The position numbers and the translations under genes are program-made. 64,000 nt of DNA. Origin: Cordilura impudica (lineage: Eukaryota; Arthropoda; Insecta; Diptera; Scathophagidae). This document shows positions 1-11,504 of this stretch, piece after piece (position 1 is the stretch's first letter; each line of letters opens with the position of its first letter). The stretch covers positions 26,443,934 through 26,507,933 of the forward strand of contig OY821522.1 in NCBI GenBank assembly GCA_963682025.1, given 5' to 3'. The notes under the pieces are model-generated. The model was not told where the DNA came from, ran no database searches, and saw nothing but the letters and a program-made list of their open reading frames with translations.

Positions 1-660
1 ATATATGAATTTAGCCACAGCATCGTTAAGCGTGCTAAATTGGCCGGCTTCCATTACAAGGCCCACTCTTTCGTTGGTGCAGCTCCTCGTCATTGCTTTA
101 ACGGTAAGGTTGGTGGTGTATTTTTGGCTACGGTTGTTGCCAAGCCGTCAGCTATGTAGGCACTTTGTAGCCTTTTTGCCAGTTCATCTATTTCTTTAGT
201 GTAATAATTGGGTGACTTACCACCTTGTCTGAGATTCATTATTTTTGCCCACAGCACTTCAACAGACTCGCCCTTGACTGTTGTTTTCAGCCGAGCGATA
301 ATGCTGGCCAAATTGGATTCATTACCCTCTATAAGGGTACGTGCTGTTCCCTTCAATTTGGTCTTTACCAAATTGACGGCCACTGCATATTGGTCCTCAG
401 CGATTGAGTCCACCAGTGTTAGTGCATCCAGAAAACTTTGTAGGTTCTCTCTGCCCGTCAAAGTCAGGTATAATTCTGGATGCTGTCCTGAGAAATTCTG
501 ATGCTGATTGAGGCAAGGTTGCATCGATTGCTTCTGTTGGAATTGGCAATTGTTCTATATGATCGATAAGTTCCATCCTTTCATGTAATGAGTGTGGTAA
601 CTTTACCTCAATGCCCCTGCGGGCCGCTACACTAATAAGTTTATTTCTTAGATCAATGAA
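1..660 (-). pseudogene. Ty3/gypsy gag fragment (broken)
   Basis: Read on the minus strand, this encodes part of a Gag polyprotein of the insect Ty3/gypsy (errantivirus-like) type. The part from about 660 to 510 carries an Arg-rich, SAP-like stretch (LRNKLISVAARRG). It continues toward the segment FLDALTLVDSIA, followed by KTKLKGTARTLI, which is typical of the capsid region in gypsy-like Gag. The reading frame changes near 440-460, so the gene is broken. The 3' part is cut by the window edge and no LTR, protease or RT is visible here. Gag would form the particle that packages element RNA. The family call rests on motif similarity and the fragment cannot be assigned to a named element. Confidence 0.7.
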
Positions 661-1009
661 AAAACACTCTGCCGCAACCTGGTATGCGGATGTCAGACGC
701 TGATAATTTTCGTTCTGTCATACCAGTATTTCTTCGAGTCGTAAGTAGAGGTTTTTCATTTACATTTATTTGTGTTTCACAAGATAATGCAGCAGTTCTC
801 ACACAGGTAAACAATTCTATGTGCATAGTAAGAAAGTTCACACGCAAAATATAATTGTACACTAGTGGAAATGCATAATGCAATGTTTCCCACGGCTAAG
901 TTTGGTGTATGTGGATATTGGTACTAATTTTAATAATATTGGTTTTATGTTACCGTTCAGTTACCGTACTGAAGGTATGGTAACTGTGACTAATCAAACA
1001 CACTACAAC
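661..1009. other. Unassigned AT-rich sequence
   Basis: No coding signal is recognised. A short cluster of GTTACCGT/GGTAAC words at 949-983 can fold back on itself. This may be the upstream leader of the neighbouring gag fragment, but no LTR is seen. Confidence 0.4.
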
Positions 1010-1520
1010 AAAATATAAAACAATACAATACAAAATCTAACCCAGTGATGCCAAGTTTAGATTTTGAATTAAATTATGTTTTTAAAATATATTTTCATTT
1101 ATTGACTCCAACCAAATACTGCTACCTGGGAATTATTATCGAACTTCAATTTATTGGGTTTTACCTTGCCTACCATGAAGTCAAATTTTGAAGTCATCAT
1201 GAAAGCTGGTTCAAATAAGGGATGCCAAACGCAAAAAACCAGATGTCCCAAAAATTTTAAATAAGATAATTTGTTATCTTTATTTTCTGAAAAAATTCAA
1301 AATTTCATCCATAAAAATTGTGAAGAATAATATACAAATAACATTCACAGCAAATTGCGGTTTATTTATGTAACAATTTTTATGTTCGCAATTCTTAAAT
1401 ATCATTTGAGGTTTTCTAAACTTCATTGAATTTAAATTAATGTTTTCTTATCCTGAAATGCTATTAATGTCTCCTGAACGGCAATATTTTTTTTAAATGT
1501 AAACATTTTTAAATGTGTTT
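1010..1520 (+). repeat. R1 long dispersed repeat, copy 1, first segment
   Basis: This non-coding AT-rich segment matches the reverse complement of about 34340-34646. Shared landmarks include ATACAAAATCTAACCCAGTG at 1024 onward, the ATTTATTGACTCCAA and ATGAAGTCAAATTTTGAAGT words, and GGATGCCAAACGCAAA. The match stops abruptly near 1010/34646, which marks an end of the repeat. No ORF or termini identify its class. M1 copy 1 interrupts it at about 1521. Confidence 0.75.
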
Positions 1521-2322
1521 TTATACCCTATACCACTATGTGGTTTGGGTATAATGACTTTGTGCTGCTGTTTGTAACAACCAAAAATATTTGACCTAGA
1601 CCCATCTTTAATTATACCGATCGAATCAGAATCACTTTCTGAGTTGATTTAACAATGTCCGTCCGTCCGTCCGTCCGTCCGTCCGTCCGTCCTTTCGTCT
1701 GTGTGTCCATGTAAAGTTTGTAATCAAACTGCAGGTCGCAAATATGAATATATTTTGATGAAATTTGGTATATAAGCTTTCATCGGCCATGGGATTAACG
1801 CTATTGAAATTGGTGAGAATCGGTCCATGTTCAGACCTAGCCCCCATACAAATTACCCATATGAAATCGACATAAATTGCCACAAGATCCAAATTGTCAT
1901 ATAGATCTTACTCAAATTGGGTTTGTATGCGTTCATTACATCCACTAATGAGTAGTCCAAAAATGATCCCTTTTACCCCATATAGAACTGCTTCCCGATT
2001 TTCACTTAAATCTGTTAAAGAAGAAAAATATTGCACTGATTCTTCTCAAATTTTGTTTGTACATATTTTTGCAAAATACAAGAGACTTTACCAAACATGA
2101 TCAGGATCGGTCCATTTTTGGACCTAGTCCCTTTATAGATATAGCATCCGATATGAACTTTTTCATATCTGCAGCCAAAAAAATTAATAAAAATCCCACT
2201 CAAATTTGGTTTTTGCTTATTTTCAATGTCCAGTTAGTTGGGCCTAAGAGATAGGGTTTCTAAACGCATGGTATAGGGTATCATATAGTCGGTCTAGAAC
2301 GAATATAATTTTCTTACTTGTT
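1521..2322 (+). mobile_element. M1 element copy 1 (INE-1/mini-me-like, non-autonomous)
   Basis: The element begins TATACCCTATACCACTATG and ends with a palindrome near 2290 (here degraded to GGTCTAGAACGAA) followed by CTTACTTGTT. A (GTCC)n tract of about nine units lies at 1659-1693. The internal part holds degenerate repeats of about 150 bp built on CTAGGTC/GGACCGAT words. Architecture (short TATACCC terminal part, GTCY tract, ~150-bp internal repeats, 3' hairpin, no transposase) resembles Drosophila INE-1/DINE Helitron-derived elements. That assignment is by architecture only. Short ORFs on either strand recur in other copies because the DNA is repeated, not because they are genes. It is inserted in repeat R1. 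Confidence 0.8.
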
Positions 2323-2960
2323 TGAATTTCAATTTGTGTTTAAAGAAAAAAATTTATATTTTTAAAATTTAATTTATGTCTTCTAAATTTCAAGTTATTA
2401 TTTCCGACGTGTTAATATGATTTTCTGAAATTGAATTGATATTTTCTAATTTATAATTGGAAATCTGAATTCCAGTTTTTAGAGTTGATATATTCTTAAA
2501 TATGAATGGAAAATTTAAAAGGTGCAATTTTGCATTTATGTGAAGTGTAATGCTTTAGTAATTATAAACAATTTTTAAAAATTTTATATACTCGCAATCA
2601 GATATTTTGCAGGTAAAGCAGAATAATAATTTTATATAACTATGTAGACATTGACATTCATTTTAAAATAGAAAAACCTATGCAAAGCTAATTAGAACAA
2701 AAATTGTGGCGCAGTCTACTGTGGCATAGTCACACTGCGCAAAATGAAGTGACACTCTATTTGTTAATGCAAAAGAAATGTATTTTCCCTTATACAAAAT
2801 ATTGCAGAATTTTATATAAATAAAATAATATACCAAAAAATAAATAATATACTAACATGCGGTTATTATGGATATACGTATATAGAATATATGTATATAT
2901 TGATCAACACCAAAATACTACAAAATCAACATCAATGCATTTAATATTACTTTTTTTAGC
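2323..2960 (+). repeat. R1 long dispersed repeat, copy 1, second segment
   Basis: This continues R1 beyond M1 copy 1. Positions 2323-2470 match the reverse complement of 33904-34030, and about 2440-2900 matches the reverse complement of 24590-25123 and then of 21060-21200. Landmarks are TGCGGTTATTATGGATA and the AATGAAGTGACACT region. It preserves the uninterrupted target of the BEL element near 2450: the reverse complement reads AAAATATCAATTCAATTTCA, the joined equivalent of the two BEL flanks. Confidence 0.75.
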
Positions 2961-3471
2961 TAACAAATAAATATTACTTTTTTATTAATAAACAAAAACT
3001 ATACGCTTTCCCATAATTCTTTTACAAATATGACCATAAGTTTGGCATATTAACTTCTTGTTGTGTTTACAAAATAGAGTTACCGAATTCACATTTTTGG
3101 GAAACGGTTAACATTTTTATCATAAGTATTATTTTAATAATTTTTATGCTCTATAATTAACAAACTTCCGTTTTATATGCCCATTTCAAGAAATAAATCA
3201 TAATAATAATACATTTAACAAGTTAAAACCTTAATTGCAATTTTATAGTAATCCAGTAAATTTGCATTACGTTTTTAACAGGGTAACATTATTCATAATT
3301 AGTGGCAGCAAGCAATAATGATAGAACCAACTTAAGGACTAGTTAACCACACGTAACAGTAACGTAACATGTCAGCTGTTATTTAGTTACATGAAAAGCG
3401 TTGGGACGTTCCGGTTACGTTCAGTAATATTCTAAATGCTTTTCATGTAAATGTATATTATATTATATATA
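2961..3471. other. Unassigned AT-rich DNA with short hairpin
   Basis: No gene is recognised. A 13-bp inverted repeat (TTACATGAAAAGC at 3387-3399 against GCTTTTCATGTAA at 3438-3450) could form a hairpin with a 38-base loop. This stretch is absent from the other R1 copies, so it may be a separate insertion or flank. Confidence 0.4.
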
Positions 3472-4884
3472 TGTGATACGGAAAGTTAAAAGGGACCTTT
3501 GGTCAGAAAATAAGTTTTGGAGAAAAACGACTTTGAAGTTAACAAGTGATTTTGATGCGCCTGAACGCTTTTATGACTTGAAACTGGTTAATCGATGGTT
3601 TTATGGCTCGCTGATTACGAATCTGGTATTAAATTTTAAAAGTTCAAAATGGCGGATATAATATGGCGTATTATTTTAAAACGTTTTTATTAGGTTGCTT
3701 TCTTGTCTGTTTGTATATTCTGGTGGAATCTTGGAATTGATTTTAGAGTAATTCCCCGATAAGGTAGGGACTTAAAAATAGCTCAGAACTAGATGACAAT
3801 GCATTATTTTATCAACATTTTTTCTATGTGGGCGTGGTACCGCCCACAAATAATGAAAGACCTTTTATCTCGGCACTTGTATTAGCAATGTTTACGAATT
3901 TTGTTATATTGATACATACATTCGTTTAAAACATTTTTCCTAAATGTGGTTGGCGTTGGACATCGGGGCGCGGCCCCTCCCATACAACTTCAACTTAAGA
4001 AATGCTTTATCTCAGCTAATTTTACAGCATTGTAAATGAAATTTAGTATAAAGGTGTTAATAGTCGTTTCCTACATTCCTGTCATATGTGGTATTATGTT
4101 ACTCAACACAATCAAACTCACCACACTTATCTTTGGAAAAACAGTTGTATCTGTTTAAAACTATTCGAGACTTATATCAGAAATCAAAAAAGCCGACGAT
4201 GTAGCACCACAACCAAAACAAATTTTAGTTAAAAAAAAAAATAAATAAAGATGAGAAATTGGTAGATGTAGCAATGAAAAGAAATGGAAGAAAAGAGTAT
4301 GTAAGAAGCAGAATTATTATTAGTTAAGTTTTTTCAAGTTATTGTGTTTTTTGATTTTTAAAATAAATAGTGAAGTTATAAATCTGCTGTTCGTTTCATT
4401 AAAAACATCGGACATATATCTATCTTAAAACTTTAAAAATTTTTAAAAAACTAATCCGACAAATTTAATCCGCCTTTTCGAATTTTAAAAATCCTTTAAA
4501 TCCATAATCAGCGACCGCAAGAACCTTTAAGGAACGATTTTAAAACAAATCTGACCAATTAAAAAAAATAATCCGCCATATTGGATCCGCTATTTTGGAT
4601 TTTAAAATCTAATACCAGATTCGTAATCACCGACCCCGAAAACCCCTGAGTGATGAGTTTCAAGCAAATTAGATCAATTGCAGAAAAGTTTGTCATATCG
4701 AATTCTTTTCTACTTTTTTTTTTATCAAAGTGTCTATTTTGAAGCTAATTTATGACAAAACTAATGAAGTTAGAAAGCTTCGGCTTACTGCATTAGAAAG
4801 AGCCTGCTGTCTACTATAACAATCCACAAAAAAGTTAAAATCGATTTTTCGAGCCATAAGTCCCTTTTAACTTTCCCTGTCACA
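3472..4884. mobile_element. 1.4-kb TIR element of unknown superfamily
   Basis: The left end reads TGTGATACGGAAAGTTAAAA. The reverse complement of the right end reads TGTGACAGGGAAAGTTAAAA, and the similarity continues through GGGAC, so the outer inverted repeats are about 28 bp. A second inverted pair lies further in: the ATTACGAATCTGGTATTAAA region (3615 onward) against its complement near 4600-4627, next to ATGGCGGAT/ATCCGCCAT words. Both flanks show TATA, a possible 2- to 4-bp duplication that cannot be resolved in AT-repeat DNA. No transposase is present. It is a non-autonomous element within R1. The superfamily is open; TA-targeting families are one possibility. Confidence 0.6.
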
Positions 4885-5440
4885 TATATTATTTAGAGTA
4901 TTTTGATATTTGCAAAACTTGCGATGTTACATGGTGTCTCGACTAGCTATAATTCATGGCAATGAATAAGTCAATGGCTAGTGGAGACCGCTAAGTTGAA
5001 ATGACAGAAATTCTGCATTAAACCCTGCCATTAATTTGAAGTTTAATTCGATTTTGACGTTTAAATATTTTAAAATGGCGCAACTTAAATCAAATAAAAG
5101 CCAAATTAATAATTTCATTAATATGTATCGCGAATATGAGTGTTTATGGAACTACAAAAGTGAAAACTATAAAAAACGGATTTAAAAAGAAAAGCGTGGG
5201 AGGAAATTGGAATCAAATTTAAGTGTTTACAGTTCAAAGACATTTTGGAAATGAAATGTATAGACATAATATGCCCACTTCGCGTTTTGACGTTATTTTA
5301 TTTCTCTGACTTGACCATGAACATTGCCATGAATTACAGCTAATCGAGACACCGTGTTATAAAAATCGCAGAATATTGATATGTATTATATTATTTTATT
5401 TACTATTTATTTAATAGATATTCATAATATATATTTACAA
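4885..5440 (+). repeat. R1 long dispersed repeat, copy 1, third segment
   Basis: The flanks of the embedded MITE read TTTGCAAAACTTGCGATGTTA and TTATAAAAATCGCAGAATATT. This corresponds to GATGTTATAAAAATCGCAGA at 19083 onward and, inverted, to about 21005-21045. It resumes R1 after the 1.4-kb TIR element. Confidence 0.65.
4930..5356. mobile_element. 427-bp Harbinger-type MITE
   Basis: The terminal inverted repeats start CATGGTGTCTCGACTAGC on the left and, read inward on the other strand, CACGGTGTCTCGATTAGC on the right. They extend through TAATTCATGGCAATG. TTA flanks both sides (4927-4929 and 5357-5359). The empty arrangement GATGTTATAAAAATCGC is present at about 19083, which confirms a 3-bp TTA target duplication. 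A TTA/TWA duplication is characteristic of the PIF/Harbinger superfamily. No coding capacity is seen, so a Harbinger transposase would have to act in trans. Confidence 0.75.
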
Positions 5441-5592
5441 TCTTAAAGATTAAATAACATTTATTAAGGTTATCTATATTTGGCATAACTTGAAAGTTGT
5501 GGGCCAGATTGGATTTGTAAAGCTGATGGTTATTGCATATAATGCATTTGACTTTAGTAATTTACATTAGCTTTCAAATATTTATTTTTTTT

Positions 5593-8500
5593 TTAAACGA
5601 ACTCATATAATACTAGATTCCTATATTTAAGACAGATTTTCAAATATTTATATAATGTAAATAAATCAGATTCAAATCCACTTAGTATGTTTAGGACCTC
5701 ATTTAAATCTAGTGTAGTTCGCTTAAAATATTTTAATCGAAATTCATAATATATTGGACAAATCCCGATTATGTGCAGAGTGTTCTCTATAGCATCAAGG
5801 TTACAAAGCCAGCCCAGGCCATCTGAAGAACTTCTAAAGGCTCTACCATTGAGATCTAATAATCCCCCTCTAGCTCGTATTATTAAGCTTGCAGCACGTG
5901 ATGATAAATCTAGCGTAGAAAGAGGTTTCATACCATAATCAACCTGAGAGTATAAATCGTGGAATTCAGAGTTTCTTGCGTTAAAAATTAGGTCATCTTT
6001 TTCCTTAGCTTTTAAAGGGTCTAGAATCTGTTTTGAGTATGGCAGATAGGATTAACAGAATTTACGGGTACAAATTGGATATATTCGCATAGAGAAGCCC
6101 ATTCATCAGCCCAATATGTTCTTTTTGCTATTATTTTTTCAGCTACAATACGGGGTAATCTATGCTTAGGCAGGCGCAATATTTTGTTAATATATTCAAA
6201 ATGTAGCTTTAAAGTATTCGCATATAAAGAGTCCAAGCCAGTTTCTATGTAAAGCATATAATTTGGTGTATTTTTTGGTAAAATCAGCATTTTTTTGATA
6301 AAAAAAACTGAATAATTTTTCTACATCATCATATCTTTTAAAACCCCAAATTTGAGCACCATATAACATTATAAATTTAGATGCTGCATTAAATATTTTG
6401 AGTTTGTTTTTATTTGAGATCTTGGGATGATTTATATGTGTTGACCAAGTGGAACTAATCGCCATTTTTGAGGTTTTTAATTTATTTTCTATGTGTTTTT
6501 TGAAAGACAAGTTGTAATTGAGATCCATGCCCAGATATCTATAGCTATTTACAATTTCTATATTCTCTTCTCCAAAATTCCACTTCAGATTGTTAGATAT
6601 ACGTGTCCCACTTCGAAATATTAGTATCTTTGATTTATCAAGATTTACTTTTAAGCTCCACATGTTGCAATAAGAGTGCAGGTTATCTATCATATTCTGT
6701 AGAACACCTGGCGCATCAGATAAGATGACAATATCATCAGCATACAGAAGAATTTTTATCGGTTCAGCTACAACATTTATACCTCCAGGTAATACATCAG
6801 CCAGGTCATTAAGGTATAAAGCAAACAGAATAGGACCAAGAATGCAGCCTTGTTTCACGCCAACGTCCATACAGATTGGTTCAGAAAATTTGTTTCCAAA
6901 AAATATTTGGCTTGTGTTGTTTTCGTAGTAAAGTAGTAAGATGCGTATTATCTTTGATGACAGGCCCATACGGGACAATTTATAAAAAAGAGAATTCCTT
7001 GGAATCGTATCGAAGGCACTAGAAAAATCCACAAAGTGTGCGTAGGTATTTTTGCCATTTATTTTATTTAAATGAACAATATTAACGAGATTAAAAATAT
7101 TATCTATTGTAGAGTATTGCTTTCTAAAGCCTGGAATTCATTTAATATATTGTTGTTATCTATCCATTCAGTTATACGATTTAGGAGAATCTTGTTAATA
7201 ATTTTACATAATGTATCAATTAGCGATAATCCTCGGTAATTTGTTGGATTATTTGGATCGCCTTTTTTAAGAAGCGGAATCAATATAGATTTTTTAAAAC
7301 TGGACGGTATATTATCTTTTAAAAATACGTTGTTTAGAAGAGCTAAAATTTCCTTCATGAAACAAAATGGAGCATATCTGTTGAATTCGTAAATGATTCC
7401 ATCATAGCCTGGAGCCTTCTTATGTTTTAGAGAACGTAGCACTGAGTAGAGTTCGCACAGCTCAATTGGAGAGTCAAGAAACGCATCAGTAAAACAAGGC
7501 ATACACCATTGCAATGCATTTGTGTGGTTTGCATCTTGAAGCATAGCACTAAAACGTATAAAAAAAGTCATCTGCTGTCAAGTCACCCCTTGTTATTCTT
7601 GTTTCCTTTTTCATATCGTTTGACAGTTTCCACCATGATCTGCTGCAGTTTACCACGTTAAGTTGTTGTAAATTTTCGTTATAAAATTCAAGTTTTCTTT
7701 TACGACATATGTTTAAATATTTGACTTTTGTGGAAAAATACTTTGCCTTATTTACATTTGTGTGATTTTTCGTATATATGTTGAGGGATTTCATCACCAT
7801 TTTACAAGAGCGAGCACATTTCCAATTGAACCATTTTTGCTTCGGTTCAAAGTAACATTAGCTTTTAAGATTTTGTTTTTTAGGTCTATTACCATTTCAT
7901 CAGCTGTTCTGCACATTATTTATATTAACAGTTAGTAGCTTTAGATTATTTGAGTACTTGGACGTAAGTTTGTCATTCCATCGGATTCTGGGAAAAATAG
8001 AATCTGTTAAAATATTATTGTTACCAGTTGGGGAAATTAGATTAAGTACCAGCGGCATATGATCGGAATAGGGTATACAATCAATACTAAAATCATCAAC
8101 ATAGTTCAATAGACTCCGAGAACCAATACACTAGTCTATAACAGAGCTACCTACGCCACCACAAAAACTATATTCACCCATTGCATCACCAATTGTTCTA
8201 CCATTAAGTATTATACCACCCAAGTTATCAAATAGTTCCAAAAGTTTGTTACCTTTAGCATTACATGTTTTGTCTCTAGAGCGTCTGATCCTGTGGGCTT
8301 GTAGTATGTTAGGGTCTAGAGATTGCTCATCACCGATACGTGCATTAAGGTCGCCAACTATGCAAAAGTTAGTAGGAGATAGTTCTAATAGAAAATTTTC
8401 AAAAGATTCAAAATCAGCGTTCCAATTTGTGCAATTTAAATATCGTGGTATGAAATAAAACAAATTGTTACCGATATTAGCTGTTAATAACACATTATTA

Positions 8501-8785
8501 TTTGAGTTAATCGAAAATTTCAATTTATAATTTTTGGTATTTCCTTTTTTAATCCATACAAGCACCCACCGCTAGCACGTCCAGCATTAACCGTTTTCCT
8601 AGCATCAATCCAATGTAAATTATAATTCAGAATGTATGTTGTAAAGAGTTTTTGGTTTTCTGCAATGGCATGGGTTTCATAAAGGAAGAAGATATCAAAT
8701 TTATTGATGAAAGTTATAAAATTTCCAAAATTAAGGGTACTGCCAAGATTCACTACATTGTAGGAGACTAAACGTAATGTGGTGT
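5593..8785 (-). pseudogene. LINE ORF2: APE endonuclease plus reverse transcriptase
   Basis: Translation in order on the minus strand gives an endonuclease start (LRLVSYNVV, near 8780), GDLNARIG (about 8350) and YSDHMPLVL (about 8060), which are the APE-type catalytic landmarks. The RT follows, with LKHKKAPGYDG and PLLKKGDPNNPTNYRGLSL (about 7430-7230), DFSSAFDTIPRN (about 7030), GVKQGCILGPILF and the catalytic YADD (about 6740). A C-terminal region after the RT ends near 5593. The ORF would nick target DNA and copy the element RNA. It is interrupted repeatedly: a stop near 8130 and frame changes near 8560, 7560, 7100 and 6250. It is therefore inactive. Confidence 0.85.
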
Positions 8786-9544
8786 GTTGCTATTGTACAG
8801 GGCTATAAGCAGTAGTTGCGGAAACGTCATTGTTGTTATTCACATTTCGAACATCAATAGAAACATTTGCTTCAGACAATAGATTTCTTAAAAATTCAGC
8901 ATCCTCATTGGAGTTGGTAACTGCTTTTCCCATGGACCAAGTATGTCTTTTATTATCCATAAAACTGCAGAATTCACCCAACCTTTGTAACGCTTTTATT
9001 TATTTGCCTCAAATTATAACGAGTATTTTGTTCATCCTTGGTATAAACTTTTTGAATAAAAATCACATCATCTTTCAGATTGCTCTTGGCAGCAATAACA
9101 TTAATCGCTTGCATATTTGATTCTAGTGAGAACAAAAATGTATCTTTTGATGGCAATTTACGAATAATACATTTACGTTAACCTTCAGTATGTTGTTGCA
9201 AAGCTTAATAAATTCGGATTTGGCCTCATAGTTATTTTTACTTTTTAAACCATGAACCACAACATTTGCTGAAGGAGTTTTTCTATCAATATATTCAAGA
9301 CGAGTTGTAAGTTTGTTGATTTCTTTTCGTAGTTTAACGTTCTCTTCTCTGAGCTCTTCAATTTCTGTCGTATTAGTACAAGATCCTCCTTCCTGGTGAC
9401 ATCTTTCAATTTAGCATCCAAAAGGTCACAAAGCTTGTTCGATGAGTAAGCGTCTGAAGTGGTAATGGTAGTTTGTGCATCCATAATTTTACTAGTTACC
9501 TTCTTTTTGTTATTATTATTTGTCAATTGCTCTGGTGATGACAA
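8786..9544 (-). pseudogene. LINE ORF1 remnant (coiled coil plus RRM-like start)
   Basis: On the minus strand, an N-terminal acidic/Lys-rich region is followed, after a frame change near 9370, by a leucine heptad stretch (ENVKLRKEINKLTTRLE). The motif RKTPSANVVVHGL then resembles the start of the RRM-like domain in LINE ORF1 proteins. Further pieces in other frames end near 8790, directly before ORF2. ORF1 proteins are RNA-binding chaperones. No zinc knuckle was seen. The domain reading is by pattern only. Confidence 0.55.
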
Positions 9545-9560
9545 CTTCTTGGGCGTTTAT

Positions 9561-10195
9561 TATTCATTAGTTTGTAGGTTTGTTATTTTATTAGACCGTA
9601 CTTAATGTTTCAATAAAAAATAATAATAATATATTTTTTTTTTTTAAGGTATATCTTAAGGCTTTAGTTACAATTTCAATACGAATATGTAAAATATAAA
9701 ACAGCTGTTTTTTGTTTGTTTTAAGCTTGGCGCAAATAACAATGCTAAATAGCAATGATTGAAGAGACAAGCAACTGTTGAAGCAGGTGATTATTGTTGC
9801 TTTTTTATTTATTTCATTTTTTTTTTTTTTTTTTTTTTATATATATGAAACACTCCAAAATACTACAATCCAGCATACACCAATACATGTTATTATTATA
9901 GTTAGAACCGTGTTTATGAAGTTTAGCCCATAAAATAAAAGAATTTATAACGCAGCTTAAATTTTGTACGATTTGACACTTTGCAAGTAGGGCTACCAAT
10001 TTATTATATATATTATATATATTTTTATTTAATAGATGTATATGTAAATATTACACTCAAAAAATACAACATCAAAAGTTATTGTTGTGTTTTTCTTTAA
10101 ATAAATTACATAATTTTTTTGTTTGTAAATTGACATTGGTTTTTTATTAACGACTAAGTCGTTTATTTTTACTCCCTTTATATTAATTAACCCGT
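9561..10195. other. AT-rich sequence with homopolymer tracts
   Basis: No gene is seen. T tracts lie at about 9632-9645 and 9818-9839, followed by TATATATA runs at 10000-10030. The part 10000-10150 weakly resembles R1-like sequence near 5390 and 19130. The 5' end of the LINE may extend into the left part. Confidence 0.35.
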
Positions 10196-10985
10196 AGTGT
10201 CTGCTTCTCTGCTTGTCGACAAAATTTTTAATCGATTTTTAACCCCTTTCCCGTAACCCAATTGATCTGAAACTTTGCAAGCGGGCTCGTGGCGATAGAA
10301 AAAATTATCTAACAAATTTTTTTAGTGATGCCAAAACAATGGAAACTTTTAAATTTTTCTACCAGAGTTGATAAAAAAAAGGGTACAAAGGGTTAGTTTT
10401 TTATTATACTATTACCACAACGACCACAAAAACAACAAGTCCAGCTATGACAACAATACAACATTAAGAATAACAACAAGAGCAATGTAGAAACATCATA
10501 TTTTTAATTTATTTTTTATTTTTCAGAGATTTCCCTGGACCTGTTCCGCCGCTTTTTATGATTTTTGAAACAGAAATCTTTCCATGATCTTGGTGAATCA
10601 TTCTCACTAAAAATAATCACCCTAGCTGTCCCATTGAGGGCGTGATCGTGACAAGAACAACATAGAAAATCATATTATTTCAAGACTTTTTTTAGTTCTT
10701 CATTCAAATCTCGGGCCCTAACCAACCGATTTGGGCGATTTTAAATAGCAAACTTCTCAGAATATTAGTGAATCTTTTTTTATACCAATGAGCACCCTAG
10801 CTGCCGGAGTGAAGTTTTCATTGTGATTTCCACAGACGGACAGACGGACATCGCTATATTAACTCCGCTTGTTATAAGGATCACAAATATATATATATTT
10901 TGGGGTCCAGAATTTTTTTCTAATTATTACAAACGGAATGACAAATTTATATATACCCTCTGATCGCTGGGGTGGAGGGTATAAA
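10196..10985 (-). mobile_element. M2 element (INE-1/mini-me-like)
   Basis: Read on the minus strand it begins TATACCCTCCACCCCAGCG and AGAGGGTATATATA. It continues with TTCCGTTTGTAATAATT, GGACCCCAAAATATATATA, GATCCTTATAACAAGCGG and a short GTCCGTCTGTCCGTCTG tract. This order (terminal TATACCC fold-back, GTTTGTAA, GACCCCA, TA run, GTCY tract) is the core layout of dipteran mini-me/INE-1 elements. The tail reaches about 10196, matching in reverse the 20560-20690 region. No ORF is present. Confidence 0.7.
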
Positions 10986-11253
10986 AATTATATAATTAAA
11001 AATAGATGTTATTTAACTTATAAGTTATAAATAAAATATAAAACAATTCTTAAAGACAAAAATAACTTTATTTACTAAAACATTTAAAAAATTTAAATAA
11101 AATACGGCCACCCTACACCAAATTATTCGTCGTTCGTTGGCGTAAGAAATAGAAATAAACCTATCGCAGAGTTCGTTACGCACTACGTATTTCGTTCGAC
11201 GCACTGATTGTGTGCATTTTCATATACCCAAATGTGTTATATATATGACGACG
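10986..11253. other. AT-rich spacer ending in the Transib target site
   Basis: No gene is recognised. The part at 11128-11215 has CG-containing words (ATTCGTCGTTCGTTGG, GTTCGACGCACTG) resembling the 14800 and 56710 regions, perhaps edges of an older Harbinger-like repeat. CGACG at 11249-11253 is the left copy of the Transib target duplication. Confidence 0.4.
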
Positions 11254-11409
11254 CACAGTGGTTCAAAACCAAAAAAAGTGGTAATAAGTCTGGAACTTCT
11301 AAACTATTGGTTGGAATGGAATAGTATATTCTAGGCGATTGTAGTCAAGGATATAGGCTTTCAAAATGTTTATTTTTGAGATACCCTGTTGTAACACAGG
11401 GTGAGCTAC
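11254..11409 (+). repeat. Transib left terminal inverted repeat
   Basis: About 156 bp are nearly identical to the reverse complement of 14615-14770. The first seven bases are CACAGTG. An inner hairpin, CCCTGTTGTAACACAGGG, closes the repeat near its inner edge. Confidence 0.85.
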
Positions 11410-11504
11410 AATGGTCATTCACTATGTAGACATATTTTTTATTGTTTTTTGGTAAAGGGTTACATACTTTTTTATTACTTCAAATAATTTTAATATCTTT
11501 TCAA

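Larger units (their letters stand above)
5582..9560 (-). mobile_element. Decayed non-LTR retrotransposon (LINE) with ORF1 and ORF2
   Basis: A minus-strand LINE reads from about 9550 leftward to a poly(A)-like tail, seen on the plus strand as a T run at 5585-5594. It holds an ORF1 remnant, then an endonuclease-reverse transcriptase ORF2, both broken by many frameshifts. The order and the APE-type endonuclease place it in the jockey/I/L2-like group of insect LINEs; the exact clade is not determined. Target duplications were not found. Confidence 0.85.

Noticed and set aside
1632..2254. Recurring 60-85-codon frames in M1 copies on both strands as a conserved small gene
   Set aside because: The frames overlap on opposite strands, run through the (GTCC)n tract, and recur because M1 DNA is repeated. 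No start context or codon constraint supports coding.
3473..3661. ORF of 62 codons at the left end of the 1.4-kb TIR element
   Set aside because: It begins inside the terminal inverted repeat and lacks any domain; the mirrored sequence at the other end is non-coding.
5593..9544. Active LINE
   Set aside because: Multiple frame changes and a stop in the endonuclease rule out an intact ORF2.
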